From: Notoacmeibacter sp.
Lineage (GTDB): Bacteria > Pseudomonadota > Alphaproteobacteria > Rhizobiales > Rhizobiaceae
Direction: 5' to 3'
Assembly (NCBI GenBank): GCA_019912385.1
Contig: JAIOIW010000046.1
Span: forward strand, 1-61,594
DNA length: 61,594 nucleotides
Part shown: piece after piece, positions 37,357-45,700 of the stretch
Numbering within the stretch: the stretch's first letter is position 1
How the letters are laid out: the number at the start of each line of letters is the position of its first letter
Program-made: the position numbers and the translations under genes
Notes under the pieces: model-generated
Seen by the model: the letters and a program-made list of their open reading frames with translations, nothing else
Database searches by the model: none
Told to the model about the DNA's origin: nothing

Positions 37357-38532
37357 ATGAATTCGAAACGGATCGCAGGACTTCTCGTTGTTGCCGCGCT
37401 GGCGCTTTCCGGCTGCCAGGATGCGCTCGACAGCGCCGCCAAGGCGGAACGCCCGCTGCCGCCCGCCGTCATTCAGGCCATGAAGGCCAAGGGCATGACC
37501 CGCTCGTCGCCGGTCATGGTACGCATCTTCAAGGAAGAGGGCAAGCTGGAGGTCTGGAAGCGCAAGGACACCGGCCGCTACGACATCATCGCCAGCTACG
37601 ACATCTGCAAATGGTCGGGCAAGCTGGGCCCGAAATACATGGAGGGCGACCGCCAGGCGCCCGAGGGCTTCTACACCATCCGGCCCTGGCAGATGAATCC
37701 CAAGTCCAGCTACTACCTGTCGTTCAATCTGGGTTATCCCAACGCCTATGACCGCGCCCATGGCCGCACCGGCCAGCACCTGATGGTCCACGGCGCCTGC
37801 TCGTCCGCCGGCTGCTACTCGATGACCGACGAGCAGGTCGCCGAAATCTTCGCCTTTGCCCGCGACTCCTTCCGCGGCGGGCAGACCGAATTCCAGGTCC
37901 AGGCCTTCCCCTTCCGCATGACCGCGGCGAACATGGCGCGCTATGCCGGCGACCCGAACATCGAGTTCTGGAAGATGCTCAAGGTCGGCTACGACCATTT
38001 CGAGCTGACCAAGGTGCCGCCGAAGGTGGATGTCTGCGGCCGCCGCTACGTGTTCAACCAGATCGCGGAAGACGGTTACGACTTCAAGCCCACGGCGGCC
38101 TGCCCGCCGATGAGCCAGCCCGACAATCTGCGCCTGGCCTACGAGAACCTGGAAAAGCAGAACGGGGAAGTGTTCTCCACCGCCGTCAGCACCGCCGGCT
38201 ACGCGTCCTCCGCGCCGCGCCGGCCGTCGATCCAGGGGCCGAAGGAAGCAGCCCTGGTTGCCGCCTGGAGCAAGAAGCGCGCCCGCGGCGAGAGCGTCTC
38301 GCGCGAACCGCCCTCGCTGCAGACCGCCACCCCCGAGATTGCCCCGGTTCCAGCCAGCAAGCCCGCGGAAGATCAGGCCGCACCCGCCGAGACGCCGCGC
38401 CCGGTGGTCGCCGCCGAACAGTCGCAGCCGGTCGTCCCCCTGCCCGCCGCCGATCCGCGCGAGGCAAACGCCGAGGACGGCGCGCCTGTGAAATCGCGGC
38501 TGAAGAAGCTCATGAACCTGTTTGGCGGCTGA
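37357..38532 (+). CDS. L,D-transpeptidase (YkuD/YafK-like) lipoprotein
   Basis: A 391-aa protein with a lipoprotein signal (lipobox ALSGC, Cys 20). It contains a YafK-like catalytic domain with the conserved HGACSSAGCYSM (about residues 144-155); the second Cys is the expected nucleophile. The C-terminal 120 residues are Pro/Ala-rich and probably unstructured, ending in a basic KSRLKKLMNLFGG. YafK-type enzymes (E. coli DpaA) cut Braun-lipoprotein-peptidoglycan links, whereas other YkuD enzymes crosslink; which applies cannot be told here. The 285-bp upstream stretch holds the accA palindrome, terminator and presumably this gene's promoter. Confidence 0.85.
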   Translation: MNSKRIAGLLVVAALALSGCQDALDSAAKAERPLPPAVIQAMKAKGMTRSSPVMVRIFKEEGKLEVWKRKDTGRYDIIASYDICKWSGKLGPKYMEGDRQAPEGFYTIRPWQMNPKSSYYLSFNLGYPNAYDRAHGRTGQHLMVHGACSSAGCYSMTDEQVAEIFAFARDSFRGGQTEFQVQAFPFRMTAANMARYAGDPNIEFWKMLKVGYDHFELTKVPPKVDVCGRRYVFNQIAEDGYDFKPTAACPPMSQPDNLRLAYENLEKQNGEVFSTAVSTAGYASSAPRRPSIQGPKEAALVAAWSKKRARGESVSREPPSLQTATPEIAPVPASKPAEDQAAPAETPRPVVAAEQSQPVVPLPAADPREANAEDGAPVKSRLKKLMNLFGG

Positions 38533-38541
38533 ATTCGCCCG

Positions 38542-38784
38542 ATGGAAGGTCAGGAAAGCCCCGAGCCCGAGACCTACGACCTGCGCGGCCTGAAATGTCC
38601 GCTGCCGGTGATGCGCGCGCGCAAGCGCATGGCAGGCCTTGCGGCCGGCACCCTGCTCTGGCTGGAAACCACCGATCCCCTCGCCGTCATCGACATCCCC
38701 GCCTTCTGCACCGAGAACGGCCACACGCTGGTCAGCTCGCAAACCGTCGAAGGCGGTCACCGCTTTCTGGTCCGGGCGGGGTGA
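38542..38784 (+). CDS. TusA/SirA-family sulfur carrier-like protein
   Basis: An 80-aa protein with the TusA signature YDLRGLKCPLPVMRARKRM (Cys about residue 19, CPxP motif), followed by the two-layer fold ending in GGHRFLVRAG. Such proteins carry persulfide sulfur, for example for tRNA thiolation, or are YedF-type relatives of unknown role. It starts 9 bp after the L,D-transpeptidase gene and is likely co-transcribed with it. Confidence 0.88.
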   Translation: MEGQESPEPETYDLRGLKCPLPVMRARKRMAGLAAGTLLWLETTDPLAVIDIPAFCTENGHTLVSSQTVEGGHRFLVRAG

Positions 38785-39173
38785 GGAAGGGCGGGACCTT
38801 CGGCACGGCTTCTCGAACCGGCGCTTTAGGCCCATTGCTGCCGTTCGGCTGCCTCGAAACCTACGTCCGCTTCGCGCCCCCTCATCGGCCGTTCGCCGGC
38901 TCTTGAGTCGGTCCTGAAAACAGCCATTGGCTGCAAACCGACCAAGGGCGTTAAAGGGCGGAGAGCGGTCGTTCGCAGTGTCCTTAGCGAACAACAGAAA
39001 CGGGAGCCGGAAGCGGAGGACCTGTAGCGGATATTGACCAACCAAGACAGATGCACATTCGCGCCACCGGCACCGCCAGAACATCAATGATTGCACAGTT
39101 GCGTGATAATCCCTACAAATAGGGCAGCTGTCCAACACGTCTTCTAATGCCGGTTCAAATAGAGGATGAAACA
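38785..39173. other. 389-bp stretch without a convincing gene
   Basis: Between the TusA-like gene and the Cys-rich protein gene. The DNA is less GC-rich and short ORFs here lack ribosome-binding sites and family features. It contains many short inverted words (such as GGACC / GGTCC) and looks like decayed sequence. It must contain the promoter for the next gene, whose Shine-Dalgarno GAGGA is at 39162-39166. Confidence 0.5.
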
Positions 39174-39653
39174 ATGTCAGAAACAATCCTGAAAATCCGT
39201 GCATATCTGGTCGAAAATTTTGGCAATTGCCCCACCTGCATGCGCCAGTCGCTTATGGCCGCCTTGGGTTCGTGGGCGGTCTTTGCCGCAGTCCATGCGG
39301 CCAGGCCGGGAACTCTATCTTTGATGTTTTTCGGCATTACAGCGGTGGCTTTGACAAGCCTGTGGCTGATGCACATTGCCATTTATTCCATAAGATCCGC
39401 TAATTGGGCGAAAAACCGAAGCGTAACCGAGACCGGTTCCCCTGTACTTCCAAACCGTCGTGAGATCCTATCCGCAGCGCTACGCGCAGTTGCCGTCGGC
39501 TTGATTGTGTCAATGCCCACGGCACTCGCCGCTCGATGTGCTAACTTGTGCACGAAAAACGACGATTGCGGCGGCTCGGAAAATGGCTGGTGCTGTAAGA
39601 ATGTCGCGCCGGTCAATGCCGGTTATGTTTGTAATCAGTGCAGAGCATGCTGA
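39174..39653 (+). CDS. DUF3624-like membrane protein with Cys-rich C-terminal domain
   Basis: A 159-aa protein. Residues 1-70 contain NFGNCPTCMRQS followed by two hydrophobic helices (about 24-40 and 43-64), a layout like the small DUF3624 membrane proteins. A second hydrophobic segment is preceded by NRREILSAALRAVAVG and ends PTALAA, which looks like an internal Tat-type signal or anchor. The last 40 residues have nine Cys, spaced C-x3-C-x5-C-x6-CC and ending C-x2-C-x2-C, as in a disulfide knot or metal-binding domain. I know of no described protein with this arrangement. GAGGA 8 nt before ATG supports the start. Confidence 0.65.
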   Translation: MSETILKIRAYLVENFGNCPTCMRQSLMAALGSWAVFAAVHAARPGTLSLMFFGITAVALTSLWLMHIAIYSIRSANWAKNRSVTETGSPVLPNRREILSAALRAVAVGLIVSMPTALAARCANLCTKNDDCGGSENGWCCKNVAPVNAGYVCNQCRAC

Positions 39654-39692
39654 CCAGCGTCTAAAAGCCGGGATCTGGCATCTTCAGCGGAG

Positions 39693-39977
39693 ATGGATCA
39701 AGCGCTTAAGCGGATCGCGAAACAGAACCGTATCGTCGATAATTGGAAGGCAGTTCCAGCTGCTCTCATCTGCGCATTCGCGCTATCCGCATGTGGCCCT
39801 GATCCCGAGGAACGCGCCGACGTTGGATACGATGACGGCTATGCCGTCGGATATAATACGACCTGTAAGATTCGAGCGACCCTCATTGAGGGCGACTGGG
39901 ATAACGAAGACTACACCGAAGCCTATGAGCTTGGTTATGTGGATGGCGCTGCCGCCTGCAAGGCTGGACGGGATTAG
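39693..39977 (+). CDS. small lipoprotein with GY-repeat mature domain
   Basis: A 94-aa protein with a signal segment and lipobox ALSAC (Cys about 34). The mature part has Gly-Tyr pairs at regular spacing (VGYDDGYAVGYN and later YELGYVDG) and two Cys (about residues 58 and 89) that could form a disulfide. The first 15 residues are hydrophilic, so the true start may be further in; the only nearby ATG is 39693. It follows the Cys-rich membrane protein by 39 bp on the same strand. No family is recognised. Confidence 0.55.
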   Translation: MDQALKRIAKQNRIVDNWKAVPAALICAFALSACGPDPEERADVGYDDGYAVGYNTTCKIRATLIEGDWDNEDYTEAYELGYVDGAAACKAGRD

Positions 39978-40076
39978 ACCCGCTCAAATTCTGTCTGTTT
40001 GTCAAGTATATAATCGCCTTCATAACGCAACTGGTTGGTCTATGCTCGCGACGCGCGAAATGACGGCGAGGCCGCG

Positions 40077-40676
40077 ATGGCTGAAAATTGGATTAGAACG
40101 GATGAGGCCGAGGATGTGGTGGCATCGATCCGCCACGTTATACGCTCGGCCAAGTTCGTGGGCGAAGATCCCGTGGCATGGAAGTGGGTGGTGATCGCGT
40201 TGCATTCGGCACTGCAGGGCGCGTGCGTATGCCATCTCACTACGACTGCGGCACCGGTGGGTGCTGTCACCGAGCGCAACGCCGGCGAGTGGCTGGCCTA
40301 TTTTGAGCGCTTGCGCACCAATCCGAATGCGAAACCGCCCAAGACCTATTTGATGAGTCTTCCAGACCTGCTTAGAGCCGTGAGAAAACCTCATTCGGCA
40401 GGGGGGGGCGGCAACACTGCCGGTGTTGCGATCAGCGAATCGGAGCTGAGTTGGTTGCGGCGCTTTCACGAGGAAATTCGGAACCAATTCACGCATTTTG
40501 AGCCGATGGGCTGGTCGATCGAGGTGTCGGGAATTCCTGAGATTGCTAAGCTGGTCGCGCGCATCATCGGGGAGATTCTTGAATGTGGTTGGGCTTTCCG
40601 CCATCAGGATCTTGCGCAACGTGAAGAAATGGAGCGAAGTCTTCAGGCCTTGGGCACAATCGAGTGGCCCGCCTAG
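40077..40676 (+). CDS. HEPN-like orphan protein
   Basis: A 199-aa, mostly helical protein. The N-terminal part has a helix typical of HEPN folds (AWKWVVIALHSALQGACVCH) and the C-terminal part has RNQFTHF (about residues 139-145), which fits the R-x4-H-x-[FY] active-site motif of HEPN ribonucleases such as HepT. A Gly-rich loop (SAGGGGNTAG) separates the halves. No nucleotidyltransferase or antitoxin gene is adjacent, so a toxin role is not supported by context. The ATG at 40077 is chosen; a TTG at 40035 is in frame. Confidence 0.6.
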   Translation: MAENWIRTDEAEDVVASIRHVIRSAKFVGEDPVAWKWVVIALHSALQGACVCHLTTTAAPVGAVTERNAGEWLAYFERLRTNPNAKPPKTYLMSLPDLLRAVRKPHSAGGGGNTAGVAISESELSWLRRFHEEIRNQFTHFEPMGWSIEVSGIPEIAKLVARIIGEILECGWAFRHQDLAQREEMERSLQALGTIEWPA

Positions 40677-41600
40677 CCGCCGATCACTGCGCATTTTGCC
40701 GATAGCCGTTTCGTCGGGAGCGCCTCCTGAAAGCGGACTGTCGGCCAACCACTCCGCCACGGACATTGCAATAACCCAAACAGACCGGCAGCTTTCAAGA
40801 ATTCGCCGGATCGGCTTGAATGACCGAAATCGGGCGCGATGCTGACGTCGTTCGAGACGGCAACCAACGCCCGCAATGGGCCGGGAGCGGCGCCAAGGTT
40901 TTAACGCCGAATGTCTGCTTCCCCCGCTTCGTTCCCACAAGCTGCCTGAGAAGTTACGGCCCCGTTTCGGACATTCGAGCGGAGTGCAGCGAAAATCCGC
41001 TCCCCGCCCAATCCGGCCTTCGTCAGCAATTCGTGCAGCGCCCCCCGCCTCGCCAAGTTTTTCTATCCACCCCCTCCAAACAGCTCCCATAATCTCCGCC
41101 ATCGCCTTCCGCGGGGAGCGGGTCATGAACCGATGATCTGCGGGGGCGACCGGTGGCCCGGCGGCTGAAGCGTTACGGTTGCGACGAGGCGTGGATACAG
41201 CTCGTCCTTTGGCCGGGTGATGTGAGCGAGGTCTGCGGCGTCCCGCCCAACCCTGAAGAGATAGGGCGGCGGGTCAGGTTCCGCGGGCAACGCGGGCGAC
41301 CACGGGACAAAATCCCGGAAGGGAACCCGCCGAGCGATAATCATATTTCACCGGGACGGGCGGTTTTCGGATCGCACATACAAGTTTCAGACGAGCGTGA
41401 AGAGACCGCCCGTCTTTCCCCTCGATCAGGGGAGTGTTCTTTCCCACCCATGGCGCCCGCACCGGCAAGGCCGTGTGCGGACAAGCAGCCATGGGAACAG
41501 GAAACCGCCCCGGACCGGCGCAGCCGGGTCCGGACAAGGACTCATGGGCACGAGAAACCGCCAGACGCGATGGCGGGCGTGGCGATGACGAAGCGCGCCC
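40677..41600. other. 924-bp stretch without a convincing gene
   Basis: No ORF here has both a start signal and protein-like composition. The 5' part contains short inverted words (GAATGTC near 40911, GACATTC near 40975). The 3' part has the imperfect tandem repeat described at 41450-41575 and many small out-of-frame ORFs. It looks like accumulated non-coding or decayed DNA between accessory genes. Confidence 0.5.
41450..41575. repeat. imperfect two-copy tandem repeat
   Basis: Two copies of a unit of about 53 bp lie head to tail. Each contains CATGGG, then GAAACCGCC, then a GTCCGGAC/GTGCGGAC-type half-palindrome and a CGGCGCAGCCGGGTCCGG-like stem, with substitutions between copies. Read on the minus strand, the copies give similar peptides out of any plausible gene. 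Possibly paired hairpins or a duplicated regulatory unit ahead of the small membrane protein gene. Confidence 0.4.
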
Positions 41601-41822
41601 TTACCGCCCGCTTTTCGCGCCAAAGACCGCGCCGGCGGCGAGCCCGACGAGGATACCCGCCAGGGCCCAGTAGATCACGACGAAGCCGGAATAGCCCTCG
41701 AAGCCGCTGGTGCCGGCGAGCTCGACCCAGGCAAGGCCGCCGAGCAGGCCCGTCCCACCGCCGAGCACGGCGCCTCCCACCGCGCCGAGAAGCCCGAAGC
41801 CGATCCTGCGTCCAGTTGACAT
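41601..41822 (-). CDS. small glycine-rich two-helix membrane protein
   Basis: A 73-aa protein starting at ATG 41822 after a run of G (GGGGGG) 5 nt upstream. It has two Gly/Ala-rich hydrophobic helices (about residues 7-30 and 47-68), including the Gly-zipper-like FGLLGAVGGAVLGGGTGLLGG. Proteins of this kind often act as small envelope or Glycine-zipper proteins; no specific function can be given. The frame is open to 41870, but the upstream codons are repetitive and lack a ribosome-binding site. Confidence 0.6.
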   Translation of the reverse strand: MSTGRRIGFGLLGAVGGAVLGGGTGLLGGLAWVELAGTSGFEGYSGFVVIYWALAGILVGLAAGAVFGAKSGR

Positions 41823-42062
41823 GGCGACCCCCCTGGCGCGACCTGGCCTGGCGCGACCTGGCCATCCCAAACCATGCTACGCGGGTTTCAAAAAAGTGTC
41901 GCACGGTTTTCCGCTAAGACCTGCGTCATGCAGACAATTTTCGCGGACGATATTTTGGCGAGGCCACACAAGTCTGCCTGAGCCGGCGGAAAACGCCCCG
42001 CTCTTGCGTCCGCGCGGCGGGAATGGTACCCGGGCCAACCTGCATCAGCACGGGCGCGGTTC

Positions 42063-43508
42063 ATGGATTTCAGGGCCATCTTCCTGCCGATCGGCAGGTT
42101 TCTCCTCATCATCGCGGCCTTGATGCTGTTGCCGGCCCTGGCCGACGCGGTGTCGCAGAATCCGGACTGGCGCGTGTTCGCGACCGCGGCCTGCGTGCTG
42201 GGCGGCGTCGGCGTGATGATGGAGTTGGCGCTGCGCGGCAAGCCCTACACCTTCAAGGCGCGCGAGGGTTTCCTGCTGGTCAACATCGCCTGGTTCGCCT
42301 TTTCGCTTGCCGGGGCAATGCCCTTCTACTGGTCGGGACTGGGAATCGGCTTCGTCGATGCCTTCTTCGAGGCGGCCTCCGGCGTGACGACCACCGGCTC
42401 CACCGTGCTGGCGGGCCTCGACGACATGCCGCCCGGCATCCTGCTGTGGCGCTCCCTGCTGCAGTGGATCGGGGGCCTGGGCATCATCGGCATCGGCATC
42501 ATGCTGCTGCCGGCGCTGCGCATCGGCGGCCAGCAGCTGTTCCTGCTGGAATCCTCGGAAAAGACGGTCAACCCGTTCGGCCGCATCGTCTATTTCGCGC
42601 GCCGCATCACCGGCATGTATCTGGCCCTCACCCTGGCCTGCGGCCTGCTCTACTACGCCGCCGGCATGACCGGCTTCGAGGCCGCCAACCACGCCTTCAC
42701 CACCATCTCCACCGGCGGATTTTCCACCTCCGACCAGTCGCTTGGCCATTTCGCCTCGCTGACGATCGACTGGATCGCCATCGTGTTCATGCTGGCCTCC
42801 TCGCTGCCCTTCCTGTTCCTGATCACCCTGGTGGAGAAGGGGCGCGTCGACGAATACCGCCAGATCCTGTTCTTCCTCGGCCTCGTGACGGCGCTGTCGC
42901 TGTTCCTGTTCGCGGCAATCTCGGCGGACAGCCACAGCCGCCTGCATCCCTGGATCACCTTCACCGCGGCGGTTTTCCAGGTCACCTCGATCATCACCAC
43001 CACCGGCTACGCCACCGCCGACTACATGGCGTGGGGCTCCTTCGCCGTCACGTTCTTCTTTCTGCTGATCTTCGTGGGTGGCTGCAACGGCTCCACGGCG
43101 GGAGGGTTCAAGATCTTCCGCATCATGATCCTGCTGTCCTTCGTGCGCTCGCGGCTGCGCATCATGCTCAGGCCCAACCGGGTCGCGATGGCCCATTTCG
43201 AGGGCCGGCGGGTTTCGAGCGCCGCGATCGAGGGCGTGCTGGCCTTCACAATTCTCTACACCGCCACCTTCGCCGCCTTCGCGCTGGTCTATGCCGCCTT
43301 CGGCCTCGACATCGAGACCGCGCTGTCGGCATCGATCTCGGCCCTTGCCAATGTCGGCCCGGGCATCGGCCCGGTGATCGGCCCGGCGGGCACGTTTGCA
43401 GACCTGCCGGACGTGGTGAAATTCCTGCTGGCCGTACAGATGGTCCTGGGGCGGCTGGAACTGCTCGGCGCCATCGTCGTCATGACCCCCGATTTCTGGC
43501 TGGAATGA
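42063..43508 (+). CDS. trkH: TrkH-family potassium uptake protein
   Basis: A 481-aa membrane protein with the four-fold membrane-pore-membrane organisation of Trk/Ktr transporters. The selectivity-filter Gly regions are visible as SGVTTTGSTVL, TISTGGFSTSD, ITTTGYATADY and ALANVGPGIG. It works with a TrkA-type regulator (not in this window) to import K+ across the inner membrane. ATG 42063 lacks a strong Shine-Dalgarno, but the protein then starts MDFRAIFLPIGRFLLII as in relatives. Confidence 0.9.
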   Translation: MDFRAIFLPIGRFLLIIAALMLLPALADAVSQNPDWRVFATAACVLGGVGVMMELALRGKPYTFKAREGFLLVNIAWFAFSLAGAMPFYWSGLGIGFVDAFFEAASGVTTTGSTVLAGLDDMPPGILLWRSLLQWIGGLGIIGIGIMLLPALRIGGQQLFLLESSEKTVNPFGRIVYFARRITGMYLALTLACGLLYYAAGMTGFEAANHAFTTISTGGFSTSDQSLGHFASLTIDWIAIVFMLASSLPFLFLITLVEKGRVDEYRQILFFLGLVTALSLFLFAAISADSHSRLHPWITFTAAVFQVTSIITTTGYATADYMAWGSFAVTFFFLLIFVGGCNGSTAGGFKIFRIMILLSFVRSRLRIMLRPNRVAMAHFEGRRVSSAAIEGVLAFTILYTATFAAFALVYAAFGLDIETALSASISALANVGPGIGPVIGPAGTFADLPDVVKFLLAVQMVLGRLELLGAIVVMTPDFWLE

Positions 43509-43722
43509 GCGGGCCGCGACCGAGGGCCGGTCGTCTTGCCGCTGTCACCGTTTCATGCAATATTTTCGCCGTTCGGGCATTTGCTGGCCCGGAGAATGGA
43601 ACGCGCTTGAAGACGACCCTTTCCCCGACCCCGTGAATCTCTGACACCTCCGCGTGCTCACCGAGGCGCGGAAACACTGCCCCTGTGGGCGCCGAACCAA
43701 CATCGTGGGAAAGGATCCCGAC

Positions 43723-43935
43723 ATGAGCCAGACGGGTACCGTCAAGTTCTTCAACGCCGACAAGGGCTATGGTTTCATCACGCCCGACGACGGCGCAAAG
43801 GACGTCTTCGTCCACATTTCCGCCGTTCAGGCTTCCGGCCTCGACGGGCTGAATGAAGGACAGAAAGTCTCCTTCGAGGTCGAACCCGACAAGCGCGGCA
43901 AGGGCCCCAAGGCCGTCAACCTCTCCCAGATGTAA
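43723..43935 (+). CDS. CspA-family cold-shock protein
   Basis: A 70-aa protein with the nucleic-acid binding motifs RNP1 KGYGFI and RNP2 VFVHIS of a single cold-shock domain. It binds RNA or single-stranded DNA and may act as an RNA chaperone. ATG 43723 follows GGAAAGGA and gives the usual [11 protein letters not shown] start. The 214-bp leader after trkH could carry the long 5'-UTR common in this family, but I see no defined structure. Confidence 0.92.
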   Translation: MSQTGTVKFFNADKGYGFITPDDGAKDVFVHISAVQASGLDGLNEGQKVSFEVEPDKRGKGPKAVNLSQM

Positions 43936-44126
43936 GCCGTTTCGGCGCGCCGCCGGCGCGGCCGCAAAGGCGTTTCCGGCGCGGCGGCCCGCCGCCGCGT
44001 CGAGCGGTTTCGCATCTGCCGCGAAATCGCCTCTTCCATGAACGCGCCGTTCAGCTTCGGTTCAGCCGGCGCCTGCCAGTCTCCAGCCAACGGTCCGGAA
44101 CCCCGGGCCATCCACGGAGACCAGAC

Positions 44127-44639
44127 ATGAACCGTCATTTGCGTTCCGCCATTCTCAGCCTCGCCGTCGCGGCCACCGCGCTCGTTCCGGTCGCCGCGAG
44201 CGCCGATCCCTACCGCCACCGCGATCGCTTCATGGAAGAGCGCGCCGACCGTCACCAGTTCCACGGCGATCGCCAGGCCCGTCGCGACCGCCATGCACGC
44301 CGCCCCGTTGCCCGTGACGATGGCGATCTTGGCGCGGCGATCGCGCTCGGCATCGTCGGCCTCGCCGTCGGCGCGATGATCGCGTCTTCGGCAAGCGCGC
44401 CGGAACCCGATCTGCCGCGCCGCGTCGGGCGCGCAGAACCGGACTATTTCCCGCCCGCGCCGGCGCGCGATTATCGCGCGCGCAACCGCGACGTGGTCTA
44501 TGCCGGCGAGACCGGCGCATTCGAACCGTGGAGCCGCGAATGGTACCGCGCCTGCGCTGTGCGCTACCGCAGCTTCGACGCCCGCTCGGGCACCTTCATG
44601 GGCTACGACAACAGGCGCCATTTCTGCGTGATAGACTGA
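44127..44639 (+). CDS. BA14K family protein
   Basis: A 170-aa secreted protein with a signal peptide (MNRHLRSAILSLAVAATALV, cleavage near ASA), an Arg/His-rich segment, a hydrophobic Gly/Ala helix (about residues 69-90) and a C-terminal BA14K motif (WSREWYRACAVRYRSFDARS through GYDNRRHFCVID). The family is named from the Brucella 14-kDa immunoreactive protein and is restricted to alphaproteobacteria; a lectin-like activity has been reported for the Brucella member. The stop codon touches the MITE-like element that follows. Confidence 0.82.
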   Translation: MNRHLRSAILSLAVAATALVPVAASADPYRHRDRFMEERADRHQFHGDRQARRDRHARRPVARDDGDLGAAIALGIVGLAVGAMIASSASAPEPDLPRRVGRAEPDYFPPAPARDYRARNRDVVYAGETGAFEPWSREWYRACAVRYRSFDARSGTFMGYDNRRHFCVID

Positions 44640-44903
44640 TACCACCGGTTCCATGCTCTGACCCATTTGACCGGGATGGCCGGCTGGAGCCGGCGCGGAG
44701 AAACGAGAAGGCCGGGCTGGTTGCCCGGCCGAGCGGTTTGACAAAGCCGGAACGGCCGGACGCCCGGCCTGCGGTGGGCCATCCCGGCGTCCTGGCTGCG
44801 TTGGCCTGCTTGGCCGATGAACCACATCGACCCGCGCAAGCCGCCTTGCCAGACCATCCGGGACCGGCCCATCAAATGAGTCACAGCATGGAACCGGTGG
44901 TAT
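44639..44903. mobile_element. MITE-like element after the BA14K gene
   Basis: A 265-bp segment with perfect 18-bp terminal repeats (ATACCACCGGTTCCATGC at 44639-44656 and its complement at 44886-44903), extending imperfectly to about 32 bp. The ends can be read as CCACC...GGTGG flanked by TA. The interior has a hairpin (GGCCGGGC / GCCCGGCC) and no ORF. It shares no end sequence with the elements at 5081 or 31618, so it is a separate family. It begins in the BA14K stop codon. Confidence 0.78.
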
Positions 44904-44933
44904 GAACCCTGTCCGCGATCCCTGCCGCAATCC

Positions 44934-44959
44934 CTCCCCGCCTCGGCGGGGAGTTTTTT
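44934..44959. terminator. rho-independent terminator between convergent genes
   Basis: CTCCCCGC pairs with GCGGGGAG (44934-44941 and 44946-44953) around a 4-nt loop, then TTTTTT. It lies between the BA14K gene and the reverse-strand MBL gene. The plus-strand T tract makes it a terminator for rightward transcription from the BA14K side. Confidence 0.8.
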
Positions 44960-44976
44960 GCCCGTGATGGAGGAGA

Positions 44977-45618
44977 TCAGGTCAGGAACGGATTGGTCCG
45001 GCGCTCATCGCCGAAACGCCCGCCAGGCCCGTGGCCGCAGATGAAGCCGATATCGTCACCGAGCGCAAAGAGCTTGTTCCTGATCGAGGCGATCAGCGCC
45101 GCGTGGTCGCCGCCGGGCAGGTCGGTACGCCCGATCGAGCCGGCAAACAGCACGTCGCCGACTTGGGCGAACCTGGCCTCCCGATTGAAATAGACGACAT
45201 GGCCCGGCGCATGGCCAGGACAATGCAGCACCTCGAAGACATGGCCGTCGAAGGAAACGCTGTCGCCGTCCTCCAGCCAGCGGTCAGGCGTGACGTTGCG
45301 CACCGCACCGTCGAGGCCAAACATCGCCGCCTGATTTTCGAGCCCGCCAAGAAGCCGCGCATCATCGCGATGCGGCCCCACGATCGGCACGCCGAGCTTG
45401 TCCTTGAGGTCCATGGCGCCGCCGGCGTGGTCGATATGGCCGTGCGTCAGCCAGATTTCGGTGACCGTGATGTCGTTCTGCGTCAGCGCCTCGATGATCC
45501 GGTCGATATCGCCCCCCGGATCGACCACCACGCCCTTCCTGGTCTCGTCGTCGAACAGGATCGTGCAATTCTGCTGGAAAGGCGTGACGGGGACGATCCC
45601 CGCGTTGAGTTGCCCCAT
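44977..45618 (-). CDS. MBL-fold metallo-hydrolase (glyoxalase II-like)
   Basis: A 213-aa metallo-beta-lactamase-fold protein with the metal motif LTHGHIDHAGG (about residues 57-67), the HCPGHAPGH motif, the Asp in FAQVGDVLFAGSIGRTD and a terminal CGHGPG. It is like the YcbL family of type II glyoxalase-related hydrolases, shorter than GloB and lacking its C-terminal domain. Substrate unknown. It lies 82 bp downstream of ilvE on the same strand. Confidence 0.88.
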   Translation of the reverse strand: MGQLNAGIVPVTPFQQNCTILFDDETRKGVVVDPGGDIDRIIEALTQNDITVTEIWLTHGHIDHAGGAMDLKDKLGVPIVGPHRDDARLLGGLENQAAMFGLDGAVRNVTPDRWLEDGDSVSFDGHVFEVLHCPGHAPGHVVYFNREARFAQVGDVLFAGSIGRTDLPGGDHAALIASIRNKLFALGDDIGFICGHGPGGRFGDERRTNPFLT

Positions 45619-45700
45619 GACGGCACTCCCGATGGTTCTCTCGTTTGGCAGACGGCCGGAGCCGCCGGGTGGAAGCGGCGCGTGAAAACCCGGGCGCCGC

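Noticed and set aside
38826-39056. Minus-strand ORF of 76 codons in the gap after the TusA-like gene
   Set aside because: It lacks a ribosome-binding site, and its sequence looks like translation of a GC-rich repeat; no family features.
39174-41822. Accessory stretch considered as a defence island or integrative element
   Set aside because: There is no integrase, tRNA target, direct repeats or recognised defence gene other than the orphan HEPN-like protein, so an island cannot be supported.
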